A stretch of DNA of 64,000 bases from an uncultured Granulosicoccaceae bacterium (GTDB taxonomy: Bacteria; Pseudomonadota; Gammaproteobacteria; Granulosicoccales; Granulosicoccaceae), in NCBI GenBank assembly GCA_937922675.1, contig CALAJN010000009.1, positions 186,001 through 250,000 of the forward strand, read 5' to 3'. The position numbers and the translations under genes were made by a program. Under the pieces are notes generated by a model. The model made no database searches, had not been told where the DNA came from, and saw nothing but the letters and a program-made list of their open reading frames with translations. Shown here in pieces: positions 43,650 through 51,471 of the stretch (the stretch's first letter is position 1; each line of letters opens with the position of its first letter).

Positions 43650-43940
43650 ATGTCCGAACAAGGTTCTACACCCGGCGCATACGCCATACGCAAGCCGACT
43701 GGGCCCAAGGCCACGGTCACGGACCTGGCAGCAGTACGCGTTGCCCGAGCCGCGGTGAACAATCCCGATGCACTCGGCGCGCCCGGCAACAGTCCTCTGT
43801 TAGCGCTAGACGAGGAAACCGAGATAGAACGATCCAGCAGGGTCGCAGAACTCAAGGCGCAGGTTGAGGCCGGCACCTATGAGATCGATTACTACAGCGT
43901 GGCGGACAAATTCACCATCACACGCTCAATCGGCCAATAG
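43650..43940 (+). CDS. FlgM-like anti-sigma-28 factor
   Basis: A 96-residue protein, disordered-looking in its first 55 residues. The C-terminal part, SSRVAELKAQVEAGTYEID followed by SVADKF, matches the FlgM helix that grips FliA (typically ARVAxLKxxIxxGxYxVDxxxVAxxL). No signal peptide is expected, as FlgM leaves through the flagellar type III exporter. The N-terminus contains TVTDLAAVRVARAAV, not part of the usual consensus. Its position beside fleQ and near fliA supports the call. Confidence 0.75.
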   Translation: MSEQGSTPGAYAIRKPTGPKATVTDLAAVRVARAAVNNPDALGAPGNSPLLALDEETEIERSSRVAELKAQVEAGTYEIDYYSVADKFTITRSIGQ

Positions 43941-43963
43941 TGGATCAGCAGGGACCATCGAGT

Positions 43964-43993
43964 GGGAGCAACCGACCCGAGCCGGTTGCCCCC
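43964..43993. terminator. Bidirectional terminator between flgM and hsp20
   Basis: An 11-bp stem with one mismatch (43964-43974 and 43983-43993) around an 8-nt loop, between two convergent stops. No T-run follows on either side. Confidence 0.55.
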
Positions 43994-44004
43994 GTCACGC
44001 ATGA

Positions 44005-44472
44005 TTACTCGGCAGCTTCCGAGTGCGTTTGACCCTCGAGAGCGGGCTGCCCACCAACAACGGGGATGCGTCGTGGCTTCATGGCTTCGGGAATCTCGCG
44101 CACCAGCGCGATTTTCAGCAGCCCGTTGTCCAACCTGGCGTCAGTGACCTCGACATGGTCTGCCAAGGTGAACTTGCGCTCGAAAGAGCGCGTGGCAATA
44201 CCACGGTGCAAGTAACGTGAGTCTGACGTACTGGCTTCGCGCTTGCCGCGCACACTCAATACGCCCTTTTCAATTTGCACATCAATTTCACTCTCGACGA
44301 AACCCGCTACGGCAAGCGTTATGGCATAGCGATTTTCATCGACCAGCTCGATGTCGTAGGGAGGGTAGCCGCCGCCGGAATGCCGCTCATTGTTCAGCGC
44401 GGTATCCAGAAGTGACCCGAAACGGTCATAACCTACGGTGTTTGCGTACAGTGGTGTCAAATCAATTTTCAT
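44005..44472 (-). CDS. Small heat shock protein, Hsp20/IbpA type
   Basis: A 155-residue alpha-crystallin family chaperone. The N-terminus, LTPLYANTVGYDRFGSLLD, is the IbpA-type start. The crystallin domain (about 38-130) includes YDIELVDENRYAITLAVAGF and VLSVRGKRE. The C-terminal IxI-type anchor appears as RRIPVVGG. It holds unfolding proteins during heat stress for ClpB/DnaK rescue; clpB is also in this window. ATG 44472 follows GAAGG. A sigma-32 promoter and a possible thermosensor leader lie upstream. Confidence 0.94.
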   Translation of the reverse strand: MKIDLTPLYANTVGYDRFGSLLDTALNNERHSGGGYPPYDIELVDENRYAITLAVAGFVESEIDVQIEKGVLSVRGKREASTSDSRYLHRGIATRSFERKFTLADHVEVTDARLDNGLLKIALVREIPEAMKPRRIPVVGGQPALEGQTHSEAAE

Positions 44473-44542
44473 GTCTCAAGCCTTCTCGTTGTGAGCAATA
44501 GCGAAAGTGTCCGGCTCTCATGGAGACTCCGGCCACTGAGAC
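44473..44542 (-). promoter_or_regulatory. Possible RNA thermometer in the hsp20 leader
   Basis: The predicted leader starts GTCTCA (44542-44537) and ends TGAGAC (44478-44473) directly before ATG, a perfect 6-bp match. Next to it GCC (44533-44531) can pair with GGC (44482-44480), covering the two Gs of the Shine-Dalgarno GAAGG. An inner CCGG/CCGG hairpin could form as an alternative. Such 5'-UTRs commonly melt on heating in hsp20 genes. This is inference from pairing by eye. Confidence 0.4.
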
Positions 44543-44545
44543 TAG

Positions 44546-44574
44546 AGATACGGTCGCTACAGGCCTTTTTCAAG
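44546..44574 (-). promoter_or_regulatory. Sigma-32 heat-shock promoter of hsp20
   Basis: On the minus strand CTTGAAA (44574-44568), 14 bases of spacer, then CCGTATCT (44553-44546). The -35 is a perfect match to the consensus CTTGAAA and the -10 matches six of seven defined-or-tolerated positions loosely (CCCCATNT, two mismatches). The start point falls about 70 bases before the hsp20 ATG. Confidence 0.8.
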
Positions 44575-44632
44575 AGAACTGCGGCCAGTTGTAGCAGGAT
44601 CTGCTCTACATTTTTACTCAGAACATGCACCC

Positions 44633-45220
44633 ATGCTGGTCTTTGCTGTCGCAGTATTCTTGTTGATCATCACACCAGGTCCTGGCGTTATGTCAACCGC
44701 TGGTATTGGCGCGGCCTTTGGCCCACAGGCGGGATACCGATATGTCATCGGTCTGTGCATAGGCACCAATCTCGTGGCACTGGCAGTGGTTACTGGAGTC
44801 GCAGGTGCGGTGCTCGCTCAACCCGGATTGCGCGAGGTTCTCACCGCCTTGTCGCTAGCCTATATCGTCTGGCTTGCACTGCGCGTGGCAACCGTCGGCA
44901 CACGCATCAACTTTGTCAGCAAGGATCGCCCTCCTGGCATCAGAGCCGCCCTGCTCCTGCAAGCCTTGAATCCAAAGGCCTATGTAGTCAACACCACCCT
45001 GTTTGCCGGTTTTCCCTTTGTCGGCCAGGCACTGCTGCAAGAGACCCTGAGCAAGTTCCTGATCATCAACCTGATCTGGATCCCAATCCACCTCGGGTGG
45101 CTGGCTGCCGGCATAGCCTTGCAGCGATTTGACCTGCCACAGGCACAGCAACGAGCCATCAACATCGCCATGGCAGCGGCGTTGCTCGCGGTAGTGGCTC
45201 TGGCGATATTGCGGCGTTGA
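44633..45220 (+). CDS. LysE/RhtB-family exporter
   Basis: A 195-residue inner-membrane protein with five to six hydrophobic segments. The family motif is FLLIITPGPGVMSTAGIGAA near the N-terminus, with LLQALNPKAYV in the middle. Such proteins export amino acids or homoserine lactones; the substrate is unknown. It is a single gene convergent with tRNA-Ala; its stop lies inside an 8-bp inverted repeat (45212-45219 with 45236-45243) that may end transcription. Confidence 0.88.
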   Translation: MLVFAVAVFLLIITPGPGVMSTAGIGAAFGPQAGYRYVIGLCIGTNLVALAVVTGVAGAVLAQPGLREVLTALSLAYIVWLALRVATVGTRINFVSKDRPPGIRAALLLQALNPKAYVVNTTLFAGFPFVGQALLQETLSKFLIINLIWIPIHLGWLAAGIALQRFDLPQAQQRAINIAMAAALLAVVALAILRR

Positions 45221-45251
45221 CGCTCGCCGAGCCGGCAACGCCGAAAAAAGG

Positions 45252-45327
45252 TGGTGGAGCCAGGCGGGATCGAACCGCCGACCTCCTGCATGCCATGCAG
45301 GCGCTCTCCCAGCTGAGCTATGGCCCC
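45252..45327 (-). tRNA. tRNA-Ala (anticodon GGC)
   Basis: 76 nt with encoded CCA. The acceptor stem GGGGCCA pairs with TGGCTCC, the D-arm is AGCTCAGCTGGGAGAGC, the anticodon stem-loop CTGCATGGCATGCAG carries GGC, and the T-loop is GTTCGATC. Close to the E. coli tRNA-Ala(GGC) sequence as I remember it. Confidence 0.97.
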
Positions 45328-45342
45328 CACGCCGAGCGCGCG

Positions 45343-45371
45343 AGAATACGTTTGCAATGCGCGCCTGTCAA
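45343..45371 (-). promoter_or_regulatory. Sigma-70 promoter of tRNA-Ala
   Basis: On the minus strand TTGACA (45371-45366), a 17-base spacer, then TATTCT (45348-45343), followed by the GC-rich discriminator CGCGCGCTCGG. This is a strong stable-RNA promoter of the kind shut down by ppGpp. The predicted start lies about 8 bases before the tRNA. Confidence 0.85.
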
Positions 45372-45440
45372 TCACCAAGGCCGCAAATCATGTCCCAAAT
45401 CATCTTGCTTCGGCAAAACAGTCGGGTTACATCACGCCAT

Positions 45441-46052
45441 CTACAGCACAAGATCAATCTGCACGGGCTTGGTCACAACCTCGACAGCCGCTGATGAGTT
45501 GAAACGCTGGACCTCGCCCTGTGTCATCGGTGCAAGCATCAGGCTGTAGGATCCTGGCGCTGACACATCGTAAGCTGCGCCCAGATCCACAAGCGCCTCG
45601 TGGCGCTGCCCAGGCATCAAACGTATCCACGCGCTTGCCGGTGGCGCGCCTCGCTTGACCAACCGCCCCTGGTAGGCAAGTCGCTGACCGGCCAGAAACA
45701 CATCGAATACATCAGCAGACAGCGTCTGCTCGAACGGGGTGTTCCAGAGTAGAAATTCGACCGCTGCCTCTCCCGGATTGCTTATCCAGACCAGCACTTC
45801 AAGCGGCAGCCGGAGACTTGAAATCTCACCCGACGCGGCCTGAATGTCTCCAGGCAGGTGCAGGCCCACCGCAAGCACAGGTTCGCCTGCAGCCTCACCG
45901 TCTCCGGAACGGGAATCCAGCGCCGCGCCTGACGCGCGACCACTGCTCGGGGCATCGCCTGGCGCGCTGATCGCCCTTTCAACCGCTGGGGAACAGCCTG
46001 CAGACAGCGCCGCAAATCCCAGCAACGCAGGCACTGTCAAGCACGATGACAC
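45441..46052 (-). CDS. Alternative: separate lipoprotein with protease pro-domain fold (internal start)
   Basis: The last 203 codons of the protease frame can be read as their own gene from GTG 46052. The product starts VSSCLTVPALLGFAALSAGC, a complete lipoprotein signal (lipid Cys20), then an Ala/Ser/Gly linker and one domain. This domain shares with the protease pro-domain the sequence TPF, LxYxGRxxKRxAP and LxPGxxxxALVDxxxxY. The upstream GGCAGGGCAAGG is only a weak ribosome-binding site. If made separately it would be an anchored inhibitor or chaperone for the protease. The internal start is a hypothesis. Confidence 0.45.
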   Translation of the reverse strand: MSSCLTVPALLGFAALSAGCSPAVERAISAPGDAPSSGRASGAALDSRSGDGEAAGEPVLAVGLHLPGDIQAASGEISSLRLPLEVLVWISNPGEAAVEFLLWNTPFEQTLSADVFDVFLAGQRLAYQGRLVKRGAPPASAWIRLMPGQRHEALVDLGAAYDVSAPGSYSLMLAPMTQGEVQRFNSSAAVEVVTKPVQIDLVL

Positions 46053-48134
46053 ACCGGGCCTTGCCCTGCCCGATCGGCTCTGTCTGCCGCACCGCGATCG
46101 CAAGGCAAGCGCGCGCCTGAAGCGCAGCCTGAGCAACAGCATCAGGATGAACACACTCACAAGCGGCATCGCACCACCGGCACCCTTCGATGAATGTGAG
46201 CCGATAGAACACCCTGAGCTCGAAATGCCCAGAAAATCAAACCCGGGATCGTCATCGCTGATAGAAGAGCCATCGGTGTTTTCAGCATTGCCACGGCTTG
46301 TGCGCAGCGAGTACTGACCGTCAACGGCAGTCGTCACGACAACTGTGTGCGGTCCACCCTCACTCAAGACGCAGTTGTCAACAACCTGCAAAGGTTCGAG
46401 ACCTACCGAAGCCGACGCCTGGCAGACCAGGCGTGCGTCGATGGTCTCAACGCCCTCGAACACATACAAACTGAAGTATTTGGATGTCGCCGTTAATTCA
46501 AGACTGACCCCACCATAGACCGAAAAGGCGTCATAGGCATCTGTCGACAAGTCACCACGCGCTTCGCCACCATCCAACAGACTGCCATCAAGCGCAAATG
46601 AAGCGACTTCAACACTCGTATCCGCGATGGCAACCACTTTAAAGTCTGTCTCCGATGACCCGTAGACATCGACCCAGACCTCTTCTCCAGACACATCACA
46701 ATAGTCAGAGAACGGCGGGACATCGGAAGAGCGACAGATCAGTTCAGTACGCCCCGCGTCTTGCCAGATCTCTAGATCGGCATCACCGCGAAGCGAGTCC
46801 ACGCGGATGCGCACTGCGCCACTCACCCGAATTGTCAGGGTGTCATCCAAAGCAAGACTGGATTCAAGCGATTGACCCGCGACTAACAGATCCGTGCCAT
46901 CTTGTGGATCATCACTGGCGACTCCTGATCCCCTCATTTCAATGAAGGGTGTGTTCTCGGCGAAATACTCGTGAGTATCGGCATTGTCGATAGCAAGCTG
47001 CGGACTGGACACCGCTAGTCTTTGAGTACCCGCCTGTGTGTATTGATGATCGTCTGTACCGGCAATAACCTGAAAATGCGATAGCTCGTGAACAATCGTG
47101 CCGCCACGAGAATCCGTACCGTCTATGTCCGCATTCCAGAATGCCGGACACAGGTACACGTCATACGGACGAGCGGGAAATACATAGGCAAACACACCCA
47201 CCTCGGAGCAACCACAAACGTAGTTAACGGTCTCGTCGGCCAGGGTAGAAGCAAGAGCACTGAAATTCTCTTGAACCCGGCTGTATCGTACCGCATCGTA
47301 AACACCAAACCAGGTGGTGTATCGGGGCGATCCAAAACGCTGCTCGCCGGTCACGCTGGCAAGTGCTGCAACTGCATCAAGCACCATCACTTCGGCAACA
47401 CCTGCCGCCGCTGTGATTTCAGATTGCTCCGCCGCGCTGCAACCATCAAAACTCGGTGCGCGCGCACGCAGGATCAGATCATCACTGCGCGCTAGCGACA
47501 TCACCGTGGACGCCCGCGGAGCAATCTTTGCTGCGGTGGTATTGCTGTTCAACGACCGTGGCGTGACTGTATTGCCACCTAACTGACGAACAGTCCAGTA
47601 GTGCGCCAGACTGACCCTGTGCTCCATACCATCAGCGTACCGCGTCTCGGATCCAAGGCGATAGTTGGCAACGACATCAACCAGTGCCGACGCTGTCTCA
47701 CCCGGGGAGAGAACGAGCCGCTCGTCAGGGCCTGGCGCCACACGCTTGGCGATACGGCCGATGTATTCAAGCCGATTGTCAGGCGACCAATTCTTCGAGG
47801 ATGGCTCCACTACCAGCATCGAGTGGGCGTGCACATGATCAAACGGTGTATCGCGCGTCTCGATCTCCAGTGACCACTCACCCGTGTTGGTGAGTTCAAC
47901 GCGCAACTGCTGCTGATCTACCGGCACAAGCCGAGTGACCAACGCCGCTGACACATCACTTGCATGAGCACTGGCCCCAAGGCCCAACAACAGTACAAAC
48001 GCTGGGCCCAACACACTCACACACAACCTGATCAATGAAGACACGTACCCGACAAGCTCAGCAAACAGGCGGCTGACCATCTGCTCATGCTTGCCTCGAC
48101 ATCGGCGTGCTTGCTCGAACACTGCCTGTTTCAT
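45441..48134 (-). CDS. M35-type aspzincin metalloprotease fused to a second pro-domain lipoprotein
   Basis: An 897-residue frame. An N-terminal signal (hydrophobic core about 33-55, ending ASAHA) precedes a pro-domain (about 60-180). The protease domain has HELSH (349-353) and GTDDHQY (359-365), the zinc and Asp motif of deuterolysin-like aspzincins. Two pre-peptidase C-terminal-type domains follow (about 415-605), then a GCSIG..GAGG stretch, a membrane helix (about 655-670) and an Arg cluster, like a CTERM sorting tail. Without a stop the frame continues into a lipobox, AALSAGC (Cys714), and a domain (about 750-890) repeating the pro-domain signature. Start could be 48134 or, with better signal spacing, 48080. 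One polypeptide or two products is unresolved. Confidence 0.85.
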   Translation of the reverse strand: MKQAVFEQARRCRGKHEQMVSRLFAELVGYVSSLIRLCVSVLGPAFVLLLGLGASAHASDVSAALVTRLVPVDQQQLRVELTNTGEWSLEIETRDTPFDHVHAHSMLVVEPSSKNWSPDNRLEYIGRIAKRVAPGPDERLVLSPGETASALVDVVANYRLGSETRYADGMEHRVSLAHYWTVRQLGGNTVTPRSLNSNTTAAKIAPRASTVMSLARSDDLILRARAPSFDGCSAAEQSEITAAAGVAEVMVLDAVAALASVTGEQRFGSPRYTTWFGVYDAVRYSRVQENFSALASTLADETVNYVCGCSEVGVFAYVFPARPYDVYLCPAFWNADIDGTDSRGGTIVHELSHFQVIAGTDDHQYTQAGTQRLAVSSPQLAIDNADTHEYFAENTPFIEMRGSGVASDDPQDGTDLLVAGQSLESSLALDDTLTIRVSGAVRIRVDSLRGDADLEIWQDAGRTELICRSSDVPPFSDYCDVSGEEVWVDVYGSSETDFKVVAIADTSVEVASFALDGSLLDGGEARGDLSTDAYDAFSVYGGVSLELTATSKYFSLYVFEGVETIDARLVCQASASVGLEPLQVVDNCVLSEGGPHTVVVTTAVDGQYSLRTSRGNAENTDGSSISDDDPGFDFLGISSSGCSIGSHSSKGAGGAMPLVSVFILMLLLRLRFRRALALRSRCGRQSRSGRARPGVSSCLTVPALLGFAALSAGCSPAVERAISAPGDAPSSGRASGAALDSRSGDGEAAGEPVLAVGLHLPGDIQAASGEISSLRLPLEVLVWISNPGEAAVEFLLWNTPFEQTLSADVFDVFLAGQRLAYQGRLVKRGAPPASAWIRLMPGQRHEALVDLGAAYDVSAPGSYSLMLAPMTQGEVQRFNSSAAVEVVTKPVQIDLVL

Positions 48135-48321
48135 TGCAACGCCTATTGTTCACCTACGGGCTACGTCAATCGCCGGGCTTCCGCGGCGCACGCCGTGGCA
48201 ATCTACCATTCCCAGCGCCACAAACTGCCGATAACGTCCAGCAACGAGCTACTGGCGGAACAACTTTAGGATTGTGTTCACACAATGGCCAGTCAAAGTG
48301 ACACACGCCCGATCAAATCGT

Positions 48322-49725
48322 TCAGCTGGCTCCTGTCCACTCCATCATTCGATCGATTCTGGCCAGGACATCGTCGCGCGACAGCATCGCCATGACCTCG
48401 TTCATCGCCGGCGAGGATGTGACGCCAGTGATGGCCAACCTGAGTGGCTGCCCGAGCTTGCCAAAGCCCACCTGCGCCTCATCAACCGTATCTTGGATCG
48501 CGGCTTGAATAGCAGCAGCATTCCAGTCAGCAAGGTCCAGCAAGCGTTGACGCAGGGACTGAATCAAACCAACCGAATCCTCGGTGAATTGCTTGGCAGC
48601 GGCTGCTTCGTCGTAACTCGTGGGCGCCTTGTAAAAATAGCCCAGTGTGTCGGCCATATCGACCAGGGTCCTGGCCCGCTCACGCAAGGCATCCGCGACC
48701 GCATCCAATGGGGGTTGCGGACTCACATCAATGCCTCGCGACTGCAGCAGGGGAGACAGTGCATCTGCAAGCCGTTTTGCAGGCGCCGACTTGATATGTT
48801 GCTGACTGATCGAGTCCAGCTTCTTTCGATCAAACACAGAGCCCGAGCGGTTGACCGACTCAAGCGAAAACAATTTGATCATGTCTTCGATAGAGAAAAA
48901 CTCCTCATCGCCATGTGACCAACCGAGCCGTACCAGATAGTTGAGAAGCGCCTCTGGCAAGTACCCCTCTTCACGGTACTGGGTGACGCTGACAGCGCCA
49001 TGCCGTTTGGACATGCGCTTGCCGTCCTCACCCAAAATCATCGGCAGGTGCGCATAGATCGGCAAAGGAGCACCCAGTGCGGACAAAATATTGATCTGAC
49101 GCGGCGTGTTGTTGACATGATCATCACCGCGAATCACATGCGTGATGTTCATGTCCATATCGTCCACCACGACTGACAAGTTGTAGGTCGGAGACCCGTC
49201 CGAGCGCTGAATGACCAGATCATCCAGCTCACTGTTGTCGATACTGATCTGGCCCTTTACCGCATCCGCAATGAGCACGGCACCAGAGCTCGGATTGCGA
49301 AATCGAATCACAGGCTCTACTCCTGCGGGCGGAGTGGCCGTATTGTCGCGCCACGTACCGTCATAACGTGGCTTGTCACCCCGAACACGCGCCGCCTCAC
49401 GCATCGCCTCAAGCTCCTCGGGTGTCGAGTAACACCGATAGGCATGACCTGCATCGAGCAACTGCTGAACCACCTCACGATAGCGATCAAAGCGCTGCGT
49501 CTGAAAATACGGGCCCTCATCCGCATCCAGACCCAGCCAGGCCATGCCATCGAGGATGGCCTGCACCGATGCTTCGGTTGAGCGTTCGCGGTCCGTGTCC
49601 TCGATACGCAGCACAAAGCTGCCTCCATGGTGGCGGGCAAACAACCAGCTGAACAAAGCGGTCCGGGCACCCCCGATATGCAGGTAGCCGGTGGGGCTTG
49701 GGGCGAAACGGGTACGAACTGTCAT
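48322..49725 (-). CDS. gltX: Glutamyl-tRNA synthetase
   Basis: A 467-residue class I aminoacyl-tRNA synthetase. The HIGH motif appears as APSPTGYLHIGGARTA, the KMSKS motif as KRMSKRHG, and RIEDTDRERS and HVIRGDDHVNN are also present. Length and the bacterial C-terminal helical domain are complete. I start at ATG 49725 (MTVRTRFAPSPTG); 14 extra residues upstream (from 49767) are not typical. It charges tRNA-Glu, and one tRNA-Glu gene is in this window. Single gene between the protease and the PP2C gene. Confidence 0.96.
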   Translation of the reverse strand: MTVRTRFAPSPTGYLHIGGARTALFSWLFARHHGGSFVLRIEDTDRERSTEASVQAILDGMAWLGLDADEGPYFQTQRFDRYREVVQQLLDAGHAYRCYSTPEELEAMREAARVRGDKPRYDGTWRDNTATPPAGVEPVIRFRNPSSGAVLIADAVKGQISIDNSELDDLVIQRSDGSPTYNLSVVVDDMDMNITHVIRGDDHVNNTPRQINILSALGAPLPIYAHLPMILGEDGKRMSKRHGAVSVTQYREEGYLPEALLNYLVRLGWSHGDEEFFSIEDMIKLFSLESVNRSGSVFDRKKLDSISQQHIKSAPAKRLADALSPLLQSRGIDVSPQPPLDAVADALRERARTLVDMADTLGYFYKAPTSYDEAAAAKQFTEDSVGLIQSLRQRLLDLADWNAAAIQAAIQDTVDEAQVGFGKLGQPLRLAITGVTSSPAMNEVMAMLSRDDVLARIDRMMEWTGAS

Positions 49726-49887
49726 GGTCTGAGGATGGAGAGGAAACGGGAGAGCGCTGGACGCCAAATGGAGGCTGGCAGGGGGCCAACGGTCGATAGA
49801 TGAGACGGCGATGACCCGCCTTCAGGGCGGCGAGTCTATCAGCGGCCAGCCCCTCGCTATACTGCCCGGCATGAAAGGACGAGATTC

Positions 49888-50649
49888 ATGACCGAAAACG
49901 CCTCATCCATCGACGCTGCGCCTCGCTGGTTTTCAGCAGCCCTGACCGTGGTAGGGCATGTGCGCCGGGTAAACGAGGACGCGTTTCTTGATGCTCGCGA
50001 GCAGTCGCTATGGGTGGTCGCCGACGGCATGGGCGGACACAGCCGAGGTGATCGAGCCAGCCGCGAGATCATCGAACGGCTGCAAGACTTTACCCGTGAG
50101 CCTACTGCCCGCCAGGCGGTCGATGACATTGTGGCCCGTCTGAGCAAGGCCAACGATTACTGCCGAGAGGCGGCCAATGGCGAGGTCATGGGCAGCACGG
50201 TTGCCGCTCTTTATCTGCATCACCAGAGTGCTTGCCTGGTGTGGTGTGGCGACAGCCGTATCTATCGCTTGCGCGATGGCACGCTAGAGCAGCTGACCGA
50301 GGACCACAGCCTGGTCCAGGAGCTACACCGGCTCGGGGAGTTATCCGCCGAGGAGGCCGAAAACCACCCCTCGGCCAACGTCATCACACGCGCGATCGGT
50401 GTGGCCGATGAGCTGGACGTACAAATCCAGGAGGTTGATCTGATGGCCGGTGATCGTTTTCTGGTGTGCAGTGACGGACTCTTCAAGGACGTCGCCTTTA
50501 CCGAGCTTGAAGCAAACCTCAGCCTGCCCTCACCTTCACAGGCGCTGGACGCATTGGTGGCGCTTGCACTGCGCCGCGGCGGTACCGACAACGTCACAGG
50601 CATTGTGGTCCAAGCGCCCGCAGACGGCTCCGCTCTTGCGGGCGACTAG
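49888..50649 (+). CDS. PP2C-type serine/threonine protein phosphatase
   Basis: A 253-residue cytoplasmic PPM phosphatase of the Stp1/PppA kind. All metal motifs are present: RVNEDAF, VVADGMGGH, GSTVAALY, VWCGDSRIYR, LVCSDGLFKDV and GGTDNVTGIVV. ATG 49888 follows AAAGGA. No partner protein kinase is adjacent and no type VI secretion genes are seen, so its target is unknown. Confidence 0.93.
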   Translation: MTENASSIDAAPRWFSAALTVVGHVRRVNEDAFLDAREQSLWVVADGMGGHSRGDRASREIIERLQDFTREPTARQAVDDIVARLSKANDYCREAANGEVMGSTVAALYLHHQSACLVWCGDSRIYRLRDGTLEQLTEDHSLVQELHRLGELSAEEAENHPSANVITRAIGVADELDVQIQEVDLMAGDRFLVCSDGLFKDVAFTELEANLSLPSPSQALDALVALALRRGGTDNVTGIVVQAPADGSALAGD

Positions 50650-50665
50650 CGGCGACGACTAGCGG

Positions 50666-50687
50666 CAGCGACCAGCGCTGGTGGCTG
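50666..50687. terminator. Hairpin between convergent PP2C and zinc-ribbon genes
   Basis: CAGCGACCAGC (50666-50676) faces GCTGGTGGCTG (50677-50687) with one mismatch and no loop bases beyond the centre. It lies between two convergent stops. Just before it a short direct repeat, GACTAGCGGC, occurs twice at the 3' end of the PP2C gene. Confidence 0.4.
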
Positions 50688-50722
50688 GCGGACTGCCAGA
50701 TAACAAGCTGCCGAGGGTTTGC

Positions 50723-51421
50723 CTATAGCGTATGCGCACCCGCCACAACCGTGTCCCCGATACCCAGCACGCCCTCTATTTCCTGCTCCAGCCACAAACC
50801 CTGAAGGGCGCCGCCGGGGTCTCGCAGCAGCACCACGCGCCGCTTGTCCCGAGTCGCCGCACTTAAACGATAGTGGCGGCGAATCTCCACGCGACGATCG
50901 CCCTCGCTGCCAGTCTCGACACGGGATTCATGTTCAGTTACGAACAGCTGTTCAATGGACGAAGCATCGAGCTTTTTTGCGCCGGGCCACGGCAGAGGGC
51001 CTTGAGAAATCTCAAGGCGAGCCGCATCCACACGCACACGATGCCGGTTGACTGCACGAACCGCGGCGAAGTACGTGATGACCAAGGCTATCGGCAGAAT
51101 GAACAAATTCCCCGAGGTCAGCCCAACGTAGGCAAATCCGCCGGCGATGACGAGCAGTATCAGCGATTGAATGCCCTGGCCCACAGGCCAACTCACTTCA
51201 AGGCTGCCCGCGCCGCGCTTGATATCAAATCGCGCGGGCAAACCGACATCCAGTCGTGTGCGCTTGGCGCCAGATGTTGCTCCTGATGCGTGCTCTGACG
51301 CCGTCTTGGCCATGGACTGCGGCAGCTCATGCAAGCTGCCACAGTGACTACAGGTAACCACGCCAAGCGCTGCGTCTATGCGCCCGGCGTCAAGCCCAGC
51401 ACCGCAACTTCGGCAATTCAT
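50723..51421 (-). CDS. Zinc-ribbon membrane protein of unknown function
   Basis: A 232-residue protein. The N-terminal zinc ribbon has CRSCG and CSHCG (four cysteines within about 30 residues). A basic linker is followed by two close hydrophobic segments (about 85-125) with a short turn, and a C-terminal cytosolic beta-rich region of about 100 residues. ATG 51421 has AGGTGA at good spacing; a GTG three codons upstream is in frame. No family recognised beyond the ribbon. It lies 50 bases downstream of clpB on the same strand. Confidence 0.75.
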   Translation of the reverse strand: MNCRSCGAGLDAGRIDAALGVVTCSHCGSLHELPQSMAKTASEHASGATSGAKRTRLDVGLPARFDIKRGAGSLEVSWPVGQGIQSLILLVIAGGFAYVGLTSGNLFILPIALVITYFAAVRAVNRHRVRVDAARLEISQGPLPWPGAKKLDASSIEQLFVTEHESRVETGSEGDRRVEIRRHYRLSAATRDKRRVVLLRDPGGALQGLWLEQEIEGVLGIGDTVVAGAHTL

Positions 51422-51471
51422 CGCATTCACCTACGGCAGTCCTCGCATTCCCGAGCTGTTGACCGACGTGA

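Noticed and set aside
45212-45243. Intrinsic terminator for tRNA-Ala from the inverted repeat next to the A-run
   Set aside because: On the tRNA strand the T-run comes before the hairpin rather than after it, so the order is wrong; for lysE the tail would be A-rich.
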